Assembly (NCBI RefSeq): GCF_047638075.1
Contig: NZ_JBLJBV010000022.1
Coordinates: 1 to 30,940, forward strand
Direction: 5' to 3'
Source: UBA6197 sp047638075
GTDB lineage: Bacteria > Pseudomonadota > Alphaproteobacteria > Rhodobacterales > Rhodobacteraceae
DNA: 30,940 nt
Positions 15,981-23,431 of the stretch are shown piece after piece; the first letter of the stretch is position 1; every line of letters starts with the position of its first letter. Both the position numbers and the translations under genes were made by a program. The notes beneath the pieces were generated by a model, which had not been told where the DNA came from, made no database searches, and worked only from the letters and a program-made list of their open reading frames with translations.

Positions 15981-17368
15981 TTATGGCGCCTTTCACGGAT
16001 CAGCGCTTCCAGCGCAGCCAGATCATTGGGAACAGAGGTCACACGTTCGGGCCGGTCAAACAGATCAGCCATACGGGGGGGCAGTGCCGGGCGCCGCCCG
16101 GTGGCCGCCTCGACCGCATCGGGAAATTTGGCGGGGTGTGCGGTGGCCAGCGTGACCATGGGAACGGGCGGGGTGATATGGTCTTGCGCCACCTTGACCG
16201 CAACGGCGGAATGAGGGCAAAGCAACTCGCCTGAGGCTGCCAGCTCTGCCGCGATCATTGCGGTTGTCTCCGCTTCAGAGCAGCGACCCGTGGTGTAGAT
16301 TTCGCGCAAGGTTTGCAGCGCGCCCTGACTGACCGCAAAGCCGCCCTTGGCCTTCAACTCGTCCATCAACTGCGCCACCGCACCACCGTCCTGCCCGTAG
16401 GCCATGAACAAGGCGCGCTCAAAGTTTGAAGAAACCTGAATGTCCATTGACGGGCTGATCGAGGGTTTGACCCCGTTCGTTTCATAGCGCCCGCCGGTCA
16501 GGCAGCGGTGCAAGATGTCATTTTGGTTGGTGGCGATCACCAACCGGTCAATCGGCAGCCCCATTTCGCGGGCAATGTAGCCTGCAAAAATATCGCCAAA
16601 ATTGCCGGTCGGCACGGTAAAGCTGACCTTGCGGCCGGGCGCGCCAAGGCTGACTGCGGCAGTGAAATAATAGACCACCTGCACCAGAACGCGCGCCCAG
16701 TTGATACTGTTCACCCCTGCCAGACCAACGCCATCGCGAAAGGCGAAATCGTTGAACATATCCTTCACACGCGCCTGACAGTCGTCGAAATCACCGGCCA
16801 GTGCCAGCGCATGAACATTGGCTTCGGCGGGCGTGGTCATCTGCCGGCGCTGCACATCCGACACGCGGCCTTGGGGGAACAGAATGAACACATCAACATT
16901 GTCCAGCCCGCGAAACGCCTCGATCGCCGCCGATCCGGTATCGCCAGAGGTGGCCCCGACAATGGTGATCCGCTTGCCCTCGCGTGCCAGCACGATCTGG
17001 AAAAGCTGGCCGATGACCTGCATCGCAAAGTCCTTGAACGCAAGCGTCGGGCCGTGAAACAGTTCCAGCAGGTGATGGCCGGGGGCAAGCTGCACCAGGG
17101 GCGCACGGGCGGCATGGCCAAAGCCCGCATAGGCACGGGCCAGCGCGCCACGCAGCTCATCGTCGGTGAAAGTGTCGCCGGTAAAGGGGCGCATCACCCG
17201 AAAGGCAACCTCTTCGTAACTTTGCCCGGCCATCGCGGCAATGTCAGCAGGGGTCAGCGTCGGAATGGTCTCGGGCACATAAAGACCGCCGTCGCGGGCC
17301 AGCCCGGTCAGCATCGCCTCGCCAAAAGTCAGAACCGGGGCCTGCCCCCGCGTAGAGATATAACGCAT
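15977..17368 (-). CDS. thrC: Threonine synthase
   Basis: The enzyme converts O-phosphohomoserine to threonine with PLP, the last step of threonine synthesis. The 463-residue product has the thrC N-terminal signature MRYISTRGQAP, the PLP lysine in FKDFAMQ (K112), the GATSGDTGSAAIEAF phosphate-binding segment and the FTVPTGNFGDIFAGYIA motif. The start is the ATG at 17368, with GAGG about 8 nt upstream, rather than a TTG one codon earlier. It lies 10 bp after surf1 in the cta train, although it has no evident biochemical tie to cytochrome oxidase. Confidence 0.96.
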   Translation of the reverse strand: MRYISTRGQAPVLTFGEAMLTGLARDGGLYVPETIPTLTPADIAAMAGQSYEEVAFRVMRPFTGDTFTDDELRGALARAYAGFGHAARAPLVQLAPGHHLLELFHGPTLAFKDFAMQVIGQLFQIVLAREGKRITIVGATSGDTGSAAIEAFRGLDNVDVFILFPQGRVSDVQRRQMTTPAEANVHALALAGDFDDCQARVKDMFNDFAFRDGVGLAGVNSINWARVLVQVVYYFTAAVSLGAPGRKVSFTVPTGNFGDIFAGYIAREMGLPIDRLVIATNQNDILHRCLTGGRYETNGVKPSISPSMDIQVSSNFERALFMAYGQDGGAVAQLMDELKAKGGFAVSQGALQTLREIYTTGRCSEAETTAMIAAELAASGELLCPHSAVAVKVAQDHITPPVPMVTLATAHPAKFPDAVEAATGRRPALPPRMADLFDRPERVTSVPNDLAALEALIRERRHN

Positions 17369-17378
17369 CAATCCGCCC

Positions 17379-18059
17379 TCAGATTTGTTTTTGCCTGATA
17401 CGCCACAGAAGGAACGCTGTCATCCCCGACCAGACCGCCGCCAGCAAAAACCATGTGATTGCGTAGTTCAAATGGTCATTCGGAATGCCGGTGATGCCCA
17501 AAGGCACCGGCGCTACCCCCTGCGCATCCCCCGCCACATGCGACGCGACAATCAGCAACGGTTCGGTCTTCAGATGCGCGGCCATGGCAGGCACGTCGCG
17601 CGCGAACCAAACCCCGGCGCCTAAATCCGGTGCGGGGGTGTAGCTGTCGACCTCGGCTGGCCAATGAAGATTTCCGGTGACGATCAGCGGCACCGGCGGG
17701 CGGGCGGCATAGCGCCCCGCCTCTGGCAGGAAGCCACGATCCAGCAGCACCCGGCGCCCGGCGCCGGTTTCAAACGCTGCGATCACCTCATAACCGGGGC
17801 CGATGCCCTTTTGCCCCGACAATACCAGGATTTCCTCGCCCGTCGTGGCGCCGTCCACCTGCACGGGGGTGTATTTCAACGCCTCGGGGTCTGCATCTGC
17901 CGCCGGTGGCAATTCATGTGGCACATCGTCGATTCGGGCAGAAATCTCAGCCAGAATCGTTTCCTTCCACTCCAGCCGACGCAATTGCCAAAAACCAAGC
18001 GATAACAGAATCGCCACCCCCCCCACCCCGAGGATCAGCGGAAAGACGATGTGGCGCAT
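17379..18059 (-). CDS. SURF1 family cytochrome oxidase assembly protein
   Basis: SURF1 proteins help insert haem a into COX subunit I. The 226-residue product has two membrane helices, N-terminal (about 3-22) and C-terminal (about 198-218), around a periplasmic domain. Family marks are GFWQLRRLEWK after the first helix, RRVLLDRGFLP in the middle and NDHLNYAITWFLLA at the second helix. The start at 18059 is preferred over longer forms because AAGGAA lies just upstream and the membrane anchor then begins the protein. It follows ctaE after a hairpin. Confidence 0.92.
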   Translation of the reverse strand: MRHIVFPLILGVGGVAILLSLGFWQLRRLEWKETILAEISARIDDVPHELPPAADADPEALKYTPVQVDGATTGEEILVLSGQKGIGPGYEVIAAFETGAGRRVLLDRGFLPEAGRYAARPPVPLIVTGNLHWPAEVDSYTPAPDLGAGVWFARDVPAMAAHLKTEPLLIVASHVAGDAQGVAPVPLGITGIPNDHLNYAITWFLLAAVWSGMTAFLLWRIRQKQI

Positions 18060-18081
18060 GGCGGTTCCTTCAAATACGGCA

Positions 18082-18104
18082 GCGCGAGGGGCCAGCCCTC
18101 GCGC
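18082..18104 (-). terminator. GC-rich hairpin between ctaE and surf1
   Basis: The arms GCGCGAGGG (18082-18090) and CCCTCGCGC (18096-18104) form a perfect 9-bp stem with a 5-nt loop. There is no T run. It may be a partial terminator or an mRNA 3'-end stabiliser for the upstream subunit genes. Confidence 0.55.
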
Positions 18105-18132
18105 CTGAAGATAGTCACAGGTGGGCAGCCTT

Positions 18133-18933
18133 TCAGCTACCCCAGACATATATCGAAGCAAACAGGAACAGCCAGACCACATCGACAAAGTGCCAGTACC
18201 ACGCGGCAGCCTCAAAACCGACATGCTGTTCGGGGGTGAAATGCCCTTTCAGCACACGCACCAGGCAGACCGTCAGGAAAATGGTGCCAATGATGACGTG
18301 AAAGCCGTGAAACCCGGTCGCCATGAAAAAGCTGGCACCATAAATATTACCGGCAAGACCAAAGGCGGCGTGGCTATACTCAAGTGCTTGCAAAACGGTA
18401 AAGCTGACCCCCAGGATGACCGTCAGGATCAACCCGTTGGTAACATCCCGGCGATTGTTTTCATGCACCAGCGCATGGTGTGCCCAAGTCAGCGTGACGC
18501 CCGACAGCAGCAGCACGACGGTATTGATCAGCGGCAGGTGCCAAGGGTCGAAAGTTTCAATCCCGGCAGGCGGCCAGACCCCATCAACCGCAGGGCTTTG
18601 CGGCCCCATCGGATACATCGCATGTTTGAAAAAGTTCCAGAACCATGCCGAAAAGAACATCACCTCGGACATGATGAACAAGATGAACCCATAGCGCAGG
18701 CCGATCCGCACCACCGGGGTATGATCGCCCACCTGCCCTTCGTGGACCACCTCGGACCACCAGCCGTACATGCAATAAAGCACAACAAGCAGCCCGCCGA
18801 AGAACATGTAATAGCCCATGTCCTTCATCCAAAGCACCGCGCCAAAGAGCATGATGAACGCCCCCAGCGCGCTAAGCAGCGGCCAGATCGAGGGGGGCAG
18901 AATGTGATAATCGTGGTTTTTTGCGTGCGCCAT
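18133..18933 (-). CDS. ctaE: Cytochrome c oxidase subunit III
   Basis: This is an integral subunit of the aa3-type oxidase. The 266-residue product has seven predicted membrane helices. The conserved glutamate is E90 in IMSEVMFFSAWFWNFF, and the NTVVLLLSGVTLTWAHHAL and ATGFHGFHVIIGT helices are characteristic. The end, WYWHFVDVVWLFLF, is a family hallmark. It follows ctaG after 34 bp and is followed by a hairpin. No subunit I gene (ctaD) is in the window; in related bacteria it lies elsewhere. Confidence 0.97.
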   Translation of the reverse strand: MAHAKNHDYHILPPSIWPLLSALGAFIMLFGAVLWMKDMGYYMFFGGLLVVLYCMYGWWSEVVHEGQVGDHTPVVRIGLRYGFILFIMSEVMFFSAWFWNFFKHAMYPMGPQSPAVDGVWPPAGIETFDPWHLPLINTVVLLLSGVTLTWAHHALVHENNRRDVTNGLILTVILGVSFTVLQALEYSHAAFGLAGNIYGASFFMATGFHGFHVIIGTIFLTVCLVRVLKGHFTPEQHVGFEAAAWYWHFVDVVWLFLFASIYVWGS

Positions 18934-18967
18934 GGTCTTATCCGCTTTCGGTTGTCCCTGTTGGGCC

Positions 18968-19546
18968 TCAGTTGACGGGGGCCGGGGTTAGGGGCGTCAA
19001 TGACGCCTGCTTGTCCTCCGGCAGATCGGTTTCATAAAAAGTATAGGACAGGGTAAGATTGCGGATGCGCCCGGCATCCGCGTCGTTCACAATTTCCGGA
19101 TCAACATAGAAGGAAACCGGCATTTCCACCCGCTCACCGGGCTGCAACACCTGCTGGGTGAAACAAAAACACTGGATCTTGTCAAAGTAGTAACCCGCGA
19201 CATCCGGCGAGACATTATAGCTGGCCGTGCCCGCAATGACCCTGTCCGAGGTATTGACGGCCTCGTAAAACGCCAGCCCGGTTTCACCGATTTTCAGCGT
19301 CATCTGATTTTGCAGCGGACGGAATTTCCACGCCATCCCTTTGGCGACATTGGCATCAAACCGGACCGTTACCAATTCGTCCAGCACCACATCAGACGCG
19401 CGTTCGGCAACGTTGGTTGTGCCGCCATACCCGGTAGTGCGGCAAAACCAGTCGTAAAACGGCACCGCAGCCCAAGCCATCGCCCCCATCAGCACCACAA
19501 GGCCAACAAGGCGAACCGCCATCCGGTTGTTTGACGTCGCGCTCAA
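18968..19546 (-). CDS. ctaG: Cytochrome c oxidase assembly protein CtaG/Cox11
   Basis: Cox11 delivers copper to the CuB site of subunit I. The 192-residue product has one N-terminal membrane helix (about 10-29) followed by PFYDWFCRTTGYGGT with C35 and a periplasmic immunoglobulin-like domain carrying the copper motif CFCF (C126, C128). The C-terminal LTLSYTFYETD is also typical. The start is a TTG at 19546 that overlaps the upstream stop as TTGA; an ATG eight codons later is possible but would shorten the cytoplasmic tail. Translation is probably coupled to the 66-residue protein. Confidence 0.94.
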   Translation of the reverse strand: MSATSNNRMAVRLVGLVVLMGAMAWAAVPFYDWFCRTTGYGGTTNVAERASDVVLDELVTVRFDANVAKGMAWKFRPLQNQMTLKIGETGLAFYEAVNTSDRVIAGTASYNVSPDVAGYYFDKIQCFCFTQQVLQPGERVEMPVSFYVDPEIVNDADAGRIRNLTLSYTFYETDLPEDKQASLTPLTPAPVN

Positions 19547-19743
19547 TTTTCTGCCTCCGCGCCGGGGGCGGGCAGTGCCGACACACGCGGCTGATGGTCA
19601 AACGCCTCCATCTTGCCGCCGTTTCCCACCTTGACAATGGTCAGCCCGAAAACCAGCGCCGCAAAGGCCAGCAAGACCGCGCCCAGTCCCATGTTGCGGC
19701 CAAATCGACGTTTGTGCAGTTCATGATCTTTTGTGATTGCCAT
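19543..19743 (-). CDS. Small single-helix membrane protein of the cta operon
   Basis: This 66-residue protein lies between ctaB and ctaG. It starts MAITKDHELHKRRFGRNMGL, has one hydrophobic helix (about 19-38, GLGAVLLAFAALVFGLTIVK) and ends in a short periplasmic tail rich in Ala and Pro. The positive charges before the helix predict the N-terminus inside. Its ATG overlaps the ctaB stop (TAATG) and its TGA overlaps the ctaG start, so it is translated as part of the chain. Small proteins at this place in alphaproteobacterial cta operons are annotated as CtaF/CoxF-like; the function is not proven and I leave the symbol blank. Confidence 0.8.
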   Translation of the reverse strand: MAITKDHELHKRRFGRNMGLGAVLLAFAALVFGLTIVKVGNGGKMEAFDHQPRVSALPAPGAEAEN

Positions 19744-20675
19744 TACCAACCCCCAAAACCCAAGGATCGAAGCGCTGCATCGGCCAAAAGGGCCGTAAAA
19801 TGCGCAAACAGATAAGCCAGTGAAAAGCGGAAGAACCGCTTTTCCGCACGGTAACCATCGGCCTCGGCGGCAGCTTCTTCGCGCCGCCAGATCCGGTAGC
19901 CGCCGCGAATGAACAGCGCGTTCATCACCAGCGCGGTTATCAGGTAAACCGGGCCGCCAATGCTGGTAAACGCGGTGGCCAACGCCACGGGTGCCAGAAC
20001 CAACGTGTAGCCCAGAATATGCTTTCGCGTGACCTTGCGCCCATGCGTGACGGTCAGCATCGGCACGCCCGCATTGGAATAGTCCTCCTTCATGAACAGC
20101 GCCAACGCCCAGAAATGCGGCGGCGTCCACAAGAAGATAATGGCGAACATCGCCAATGATTCCAGACTGACCCCGCCCGTTGCCACCGCCCAGCCGATCA
20201 TCGGTGGAAACGCCCCCGCCGCGCCGCCGATCACGATGTTTTGCGGGGTCGAGCGTTTCAGCCAGATGGAATAGACCACCGCATAAAAGAAGATGGTAAA
20301 GGCCAGAAAAAGCCCGGCAAACACATTCGCCGCCAAGGCCAGCATCACGCAGGATATCCCGGCAAGCCCCAGACCAAAGCCCAGCGCCTCGCCCTCGGTC
20401 ACCTTGCCAGCGGGAATCGGGCGGTTGCGGGTGCGTTTCATGATCCGGTCAATATCGGCATCATACCACATGTTCAGCGCGCCCGACGCGCCGCCGCCCA
20501 GCGCAATGAACAAGATCGCGGTGAAGCCAACAAACGGATGCACCGGCGTCGGCGCCACCAACAGCCCCACCAAGGCGGTAAACACGACCAGCGACATGAC
20601 CCGCGGTTTCAGCAGCGCAACAAAGTCACCAAACTGCGCCTCGCGGCTGTCGTCATAAAGGCTGATATCACTCAT
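19743..20675 (-). CDS. ctaB: Protohaem IX farnesyltransferase (haem O synthase)
   Basis: CtaB adds a farnesyl group to haem b to make haem O, the precursor of haem a. The 310-residue UbiA-family product has about eight to nine membrane helices. The first aspartate motif is NMWYDADIDRIMKRTRNRPI (N68 to I87, with D72 and D76), and a second conserved loop is KEDYSNAGVPMLTVTHG. The NRPIP motif is specific to the haem O synthase branch. GGGAGA precedes the ATG. It follows ctaC after a 64-bp spacer containing a hairpin. Confidence 0.96.
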   Translation of the reverse strand: MSDISLYDDSREAQFGDFVALLKPRVMSLVVFTALVGLLVAPTPVHPFVGFTAILFIALGGGASGALNMWYDADIDRIMKRTRNRPIPAGKVTEGEALGFGLGLAGISCVMLALAANVFAGLFLAFTIFFYAVVYSIWLKRSTPQNIVIGGAAGAFPPMIGWAVATGGVSLESLAMFAIIFLWTPPHFWALALFMKEDYSNAGVPMLTVTHGRKVTRKHILGYTLVLAPVALATAFTSIGGPVYLITALVMNALFIRGGYRIWRREEAAAEADGYRAEKRFFRFSLAYLFAHFTALLADAALRSLGFGGW

Positions 20676-20702
20676 TCCGCTCTCCCCTGCGGTTGATCAG
20701 CG

Positions 20703-20723
20703 GCGCGCCGCTCCCCGGCGCGC
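20703..20723 (-). terminator. GC-rich hairpin between ctaC and ctaB
   Basis: The arms GCGCGCCG (20703-20710) and CGGCGCGC (20716-20723) form a perfect 8-bp stem with a 5-nt loop. There is no T run. It is the counterpart of the hairpin after ctaE. Confidence 0.55.
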
Positions 20724-20739
20724 GCCTCACATGGGCGCC

Positions 20740-21606
20740 TTATTCGGACGCCGCAACCTTGACCGGCGCCACTGGCGCGGCCGCAAAGTCGTTCTTGGCG
20801 CGTTCAAGCCAATCAGCGTAGACTTCGTCAGACACGACTTTCACGGTGATCGGCATATACGCGTGAGACTGGCCGCAAAGCTCGGAACACTGACCGAAAT
20901 AGACGCCCTCTTTTTCTGCCTTGAACCACAGTTGCGCAATCCGCCCCGGCACCGCGTCCTGCTTGACCGCAAAGGCCGGAACCGTCCAGGAATGAATCAC
21001 ATCCGCACCGGTTACCTGAACCACGATCGTCTTGTTGACGGGCACGACCATGGCATTGTCTGCCGCCAGCAGATACTCATCCGGCGCATAGCCGTATTCT
21101 TCCAGATCTTCTTTCGCCAGCAAGAGTGAGTCGAAGGAAACCCCTTCATCAGGGTATTCATAGCCCCAGTACCACTGGTATCCGGTTACCTTTATGGTAA
21201 TGTCGCCCGCGGGAATTTCCTGTTGTTTGAACAAGATCGGCAATGAGAACGACCCGATCACCACCAAAATCAGTATCGGCACCACCGTCCAGGTGATCTC
21301 GATGGGCGTGTTGTGGGTAAACCGTGCCGGCGTCGGGTTGACCCGGCGGTTGAAACGGATGATCGCGTAGATCAACAGTAGCACCACCAGAACCGTGATC
21401 GCCCCGGTAATCCACAATAGCATGTGGTCCAGCCATTGCTGATCGCGCGCAAGTTCCGTTGCGGCGGGCTGGAAACCGAGGCCGCCAGAGTGTGGCTTGC
21501 CCACTACCTCCAGTCCGGTGATCGCATCCTGGGCCAGCGCGGCCCCGGCTGCGAGGGTCGTAGTCATAGCGGCCGTCAGGCCATGGCGAATGATCGCAAA
21601 GCGCAT
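20740..21606 (-). CDS. ctaC: Cytochrome c oxidase subunit II
   Basis: Subunit II receives electrons from cytochrome c through its CuA centre. The 288-residue product has a signal peptide (1-25, ending AALAQ), two membrane helices (about 60-82 and 105-125) and a periplasmic cupredoxin domain. The CuA ligands are visible: H205 (VIHSWTVP), C240, E242, C244, H248 and M251 in GQCSELCGQSHAYM. The aromatic electron-entry patch is GYQWYWGYEYP. The start at 21606 is chosen because the signal peptide then begins MRFAIIRHG; a longer frame adds charged residues. It is first in the cta train. Confidence 0.97.
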   Translation of the reverse strand: MRFAIIRHGLTAAMTTTLAAGAALAQDAITGLEVVGKPHSGGLGFQPAATELARDQQWLDHMLLWITGAITVLVVLLLIYAIIRFNRRVNPTPARFTHNTPIEITWTVVPILILVVIGSFSLPILFKQQEIPAGDITIKVTGYQWYWGYEYPDEGVSFDSLLLAKEDLEEYGYAPDEYLLAADNAMVVPVNKTIVVQVTGADVIHSWTVPAFAVKQDAVPGRIAQLWFKAEKEGVYFGQCSELCGQSHAYMPITVKVVSDEVYADWLERAKNDFAAAPVAPVKVAASE

Positions 21607-21702
21607 GGTGTTTTCCCGTTCCCTGAAGCGGCTCTCCCTGCCGCGCAACAGTGTCTCGGCGCGTCCCTTCGCCGATCCCCTGTTGTGTAGGACTATTTTA
21701 AA

Positions 21703-21731
21703 ACCATATTAGGGGGGTGGCGACAAGTCAA
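21703..21731 (-). promoter_or_regulatory. Candidate ctaC promoter
   Basis: On the minus strand TTGACT (21731-21726) and TATGGT (21708-21703) are spaced by 17 bp. The -10 is only a fair match. A transcript would start near 21696 and have a leader of about 90 nt. Confidence 0.45.
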
Positions 21732-21752
21732 ACTGCGACACCGTACCACTTT

Positions 21753-21766
21753 TTCATGCAGATCAA
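21753..21766. promoter_or_regulatory. FNR-like box between ctaC and tldD
   Basis: The sequence TTCATGCAGATCAA differs from the FNR/FnrL consensus TTGAT-N4-ATCAA by one base. Its centre lies about 63 bp upstream of the predicted ctaC transcript start and 20-33 bp before the tldD ATG. Confidence 0.4.
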
Positions 21767-21785
21767 GCATTAAAGGGACCCCCAG

Positions 21786-23207
21786 ATGACCGAAGACCGC
21801 TTTGCACCCTTTGAAACGATGATCGACTCTGACCGCGCGCTGGCTGTGTTGCGCGGGGCTGTGGCCGGGGCCGACGATGGCGAATTGTTCCTGGAGCGGC
21901 GCCGGTCTGAGGCGCTGGTTTTTGACGATGGCCGGGTAAAGAACGCAAGCTACGATGCCTCGGAAGGGTTTGGGCTGCGCGCTGTTCGCGGCGATGTGGC
22001 CGGATACGCCCACGCCACCGAGATTTCCGAGGCTGCCCTGACCCGCGCCGCGGAAACCGCCCGCCTTGCTGTGGGCGATGGTGGCGGCACGCTGGCGCCC
22101 GCCCCGCAAGGCACCAACCTGCGCCTTTATACCGATGCCGATCCGATGGGGGATGCGCCCTTCGCGGCAAAAATTGACCTGTTACGCGAGATCGACGCCT
22201 TTGCCCGCGCGCTCGATCCGCGCGTGGTGCAGGTTTCAGCCACAGTCGCGGCAAGCCTGCAAGAGGTGTTCATCCTGCGCCCCGAAGGCGGGCTTGTATC
22301 TGACATCCGGCCGATGGCGCGGCTGAACGTGTCGGTGATTGTCGAACAGGGCGGGCGGCGCGAATCGGGGGGCATGGGCGGTGGCGGGCGCTACGGGCTT
22401 GCGGGGCTGATGGCGCCGGACCACTGGCAAGGTGTGGCGCGTGAAGCGTTGCGCATCGCATTGGTCAACCTTTCGGCCGAAGCGGCGCCTGCGGGGATGA
22501 TGGACGTGGTTTTAGGGGCCGGTTGGCCCGGCATTCTGCTGCACGAAGCCGTGGGGCATGGGCTTGAGGGGGATTTCAACCGCAAAAAGACGTCGGCCTT
22601 TGCGGGGCTGATGGGCCAGCAGGTGGCATCGCGTGGGGTGACGGTGCTGGATGATGGCACCATACCGGACCGGCGCGGCAGTATCTCGGTTGATGACGAG
22701 GGCACGCCTTCGGGGCGGAATGTCCTGATCGACGACGGTATCCTGGTTGGCTATATGCAAGATCGCCAGAATGCGCGCCTGATGGGCGTCGCTGCAACCG
22801 GGAACGGGCGACGCGAAAGCTATGCCCACATACCGATGCCGCGGATGACCAACACCTATATGCTGGGCGGCGACAGTGAGCCGGCCGATATTGTCGCCAG
22901 CCTGAAAGACGGCATCTATGCTGTCGGTTTTGGCGGGGGGCAGGTTGACATCACCAACGGCAAATTCGTGTTTTCCTGCACCGAGGCATACCGCGTAAAA
23001 AACGGCATCATCGGTGCCCCCGTGAAAGGCGCAACCCTGATTGGCGACGGCCCCACCGCAATGCGGGCGATCCGCGCGATCGGAAATGATATGGCGATGG
23101 ACCCTGGCATCGGCAACTGCGGCAAGGCCGGGCAATGGGTGCCGGTCGGGGTGGGCCAACCGACGCTGATGATTGGCGGGCTGACGGTTGGGGGGGCTGG
23201 CGCATAA
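21786..23207 (+). CDS. tldD: Metalloprotease TldD
   Basis: TldD pairs with TldE (PmbA) in a cytosolic metalloprotease known for trimming microcin precursors and degrading CcdA. The 473-residue product has the N-terminal self-strand domain (FGLRAVRGDVAGYAHAT) and the active-site motif HEAVGH (residues 253-258) in LLHEAVGHGLEGDFNR. The IPDRRGSISVDDEGTPS segment and the C-terminal GNCGKAGQWVPVG motif complete the family pattern. AGGGA lies upstream of the ATG. No tldE is in the window. It is divergent from ctaC. Confidence 0.95.
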   Translation: MTEDRFAPFETMIDSDRALAVLRGAVAGADDGELFLERRRSEALVFDDGRVKNASYDASEGFGLRAVRGDVAGYAHATEISEAALTRAAETARLAVGDGGGTLAPAPQGTNLRLYTDADPMGDAPFAAKIDLLREIDAFARALDPRVVQVSATVAASLQEVFILRPEGGLVSDIRPMARLNVSVIVEQGGRRESGGMGGGGRYGLAGLMAPDHWQGVAREALRIALVNLSAEAAPAGMMDVVLGAGWPGILLHEAVGHGLEGDFNRKKTSAFAGLMGQQVASRGVTVLDDGTIPDRRGSISVDDEGTPSGRNVLIDDGILVGYMQDRQNARLMGVAATGNGRRESYAHIPMPRMTNTYMLGGDSEPADIVASLKDGIYAVGFGGGQVDITNGKFVFSCTEAYRVKNGIIGAPVKGATLIGDGPTAMRAIRAIGNDMAMDPGIGNCGKAGQWVPVGVGQPTLMIGGLTVGGAGA

Positions 23208-23235
23208 TAGGTGGCGGTCTGCACGTTGAGATCTT

Positions 23236-23269
23236 CGCCTCCGGCGGGAGTAGTTTTGCCAAAAAAAAG
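23236..23269 (+). repeat. Intergenic motif, copy 3, likely tldD terminator
   Basis: The copy reads CGCCTCCGGCGGGAGTAGTTTT, then CCAAAAAAAAG, in two parts. CTCC and GGAG arms around a GGC-rich loop, with a T-rich tail, resemble a weak terminator 29 bp after tldD. Confidence 0.5.
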
Positions 23270-23431
23270 CCGAAAAGTGTTTTTTGATGGGGCGGGGTAT
23301 TTCGGTTCAGGGTGGTAGGTTTCTTTGGGCGTGATGACAATTTTTAGAAAAAGAGATCGAATCACTGCGCCGTAAACCACTTGTTAAGGTTAAGGCGGCT
23401 AGACAAAGGGGCGAATGAGGCGGAGGACCTG

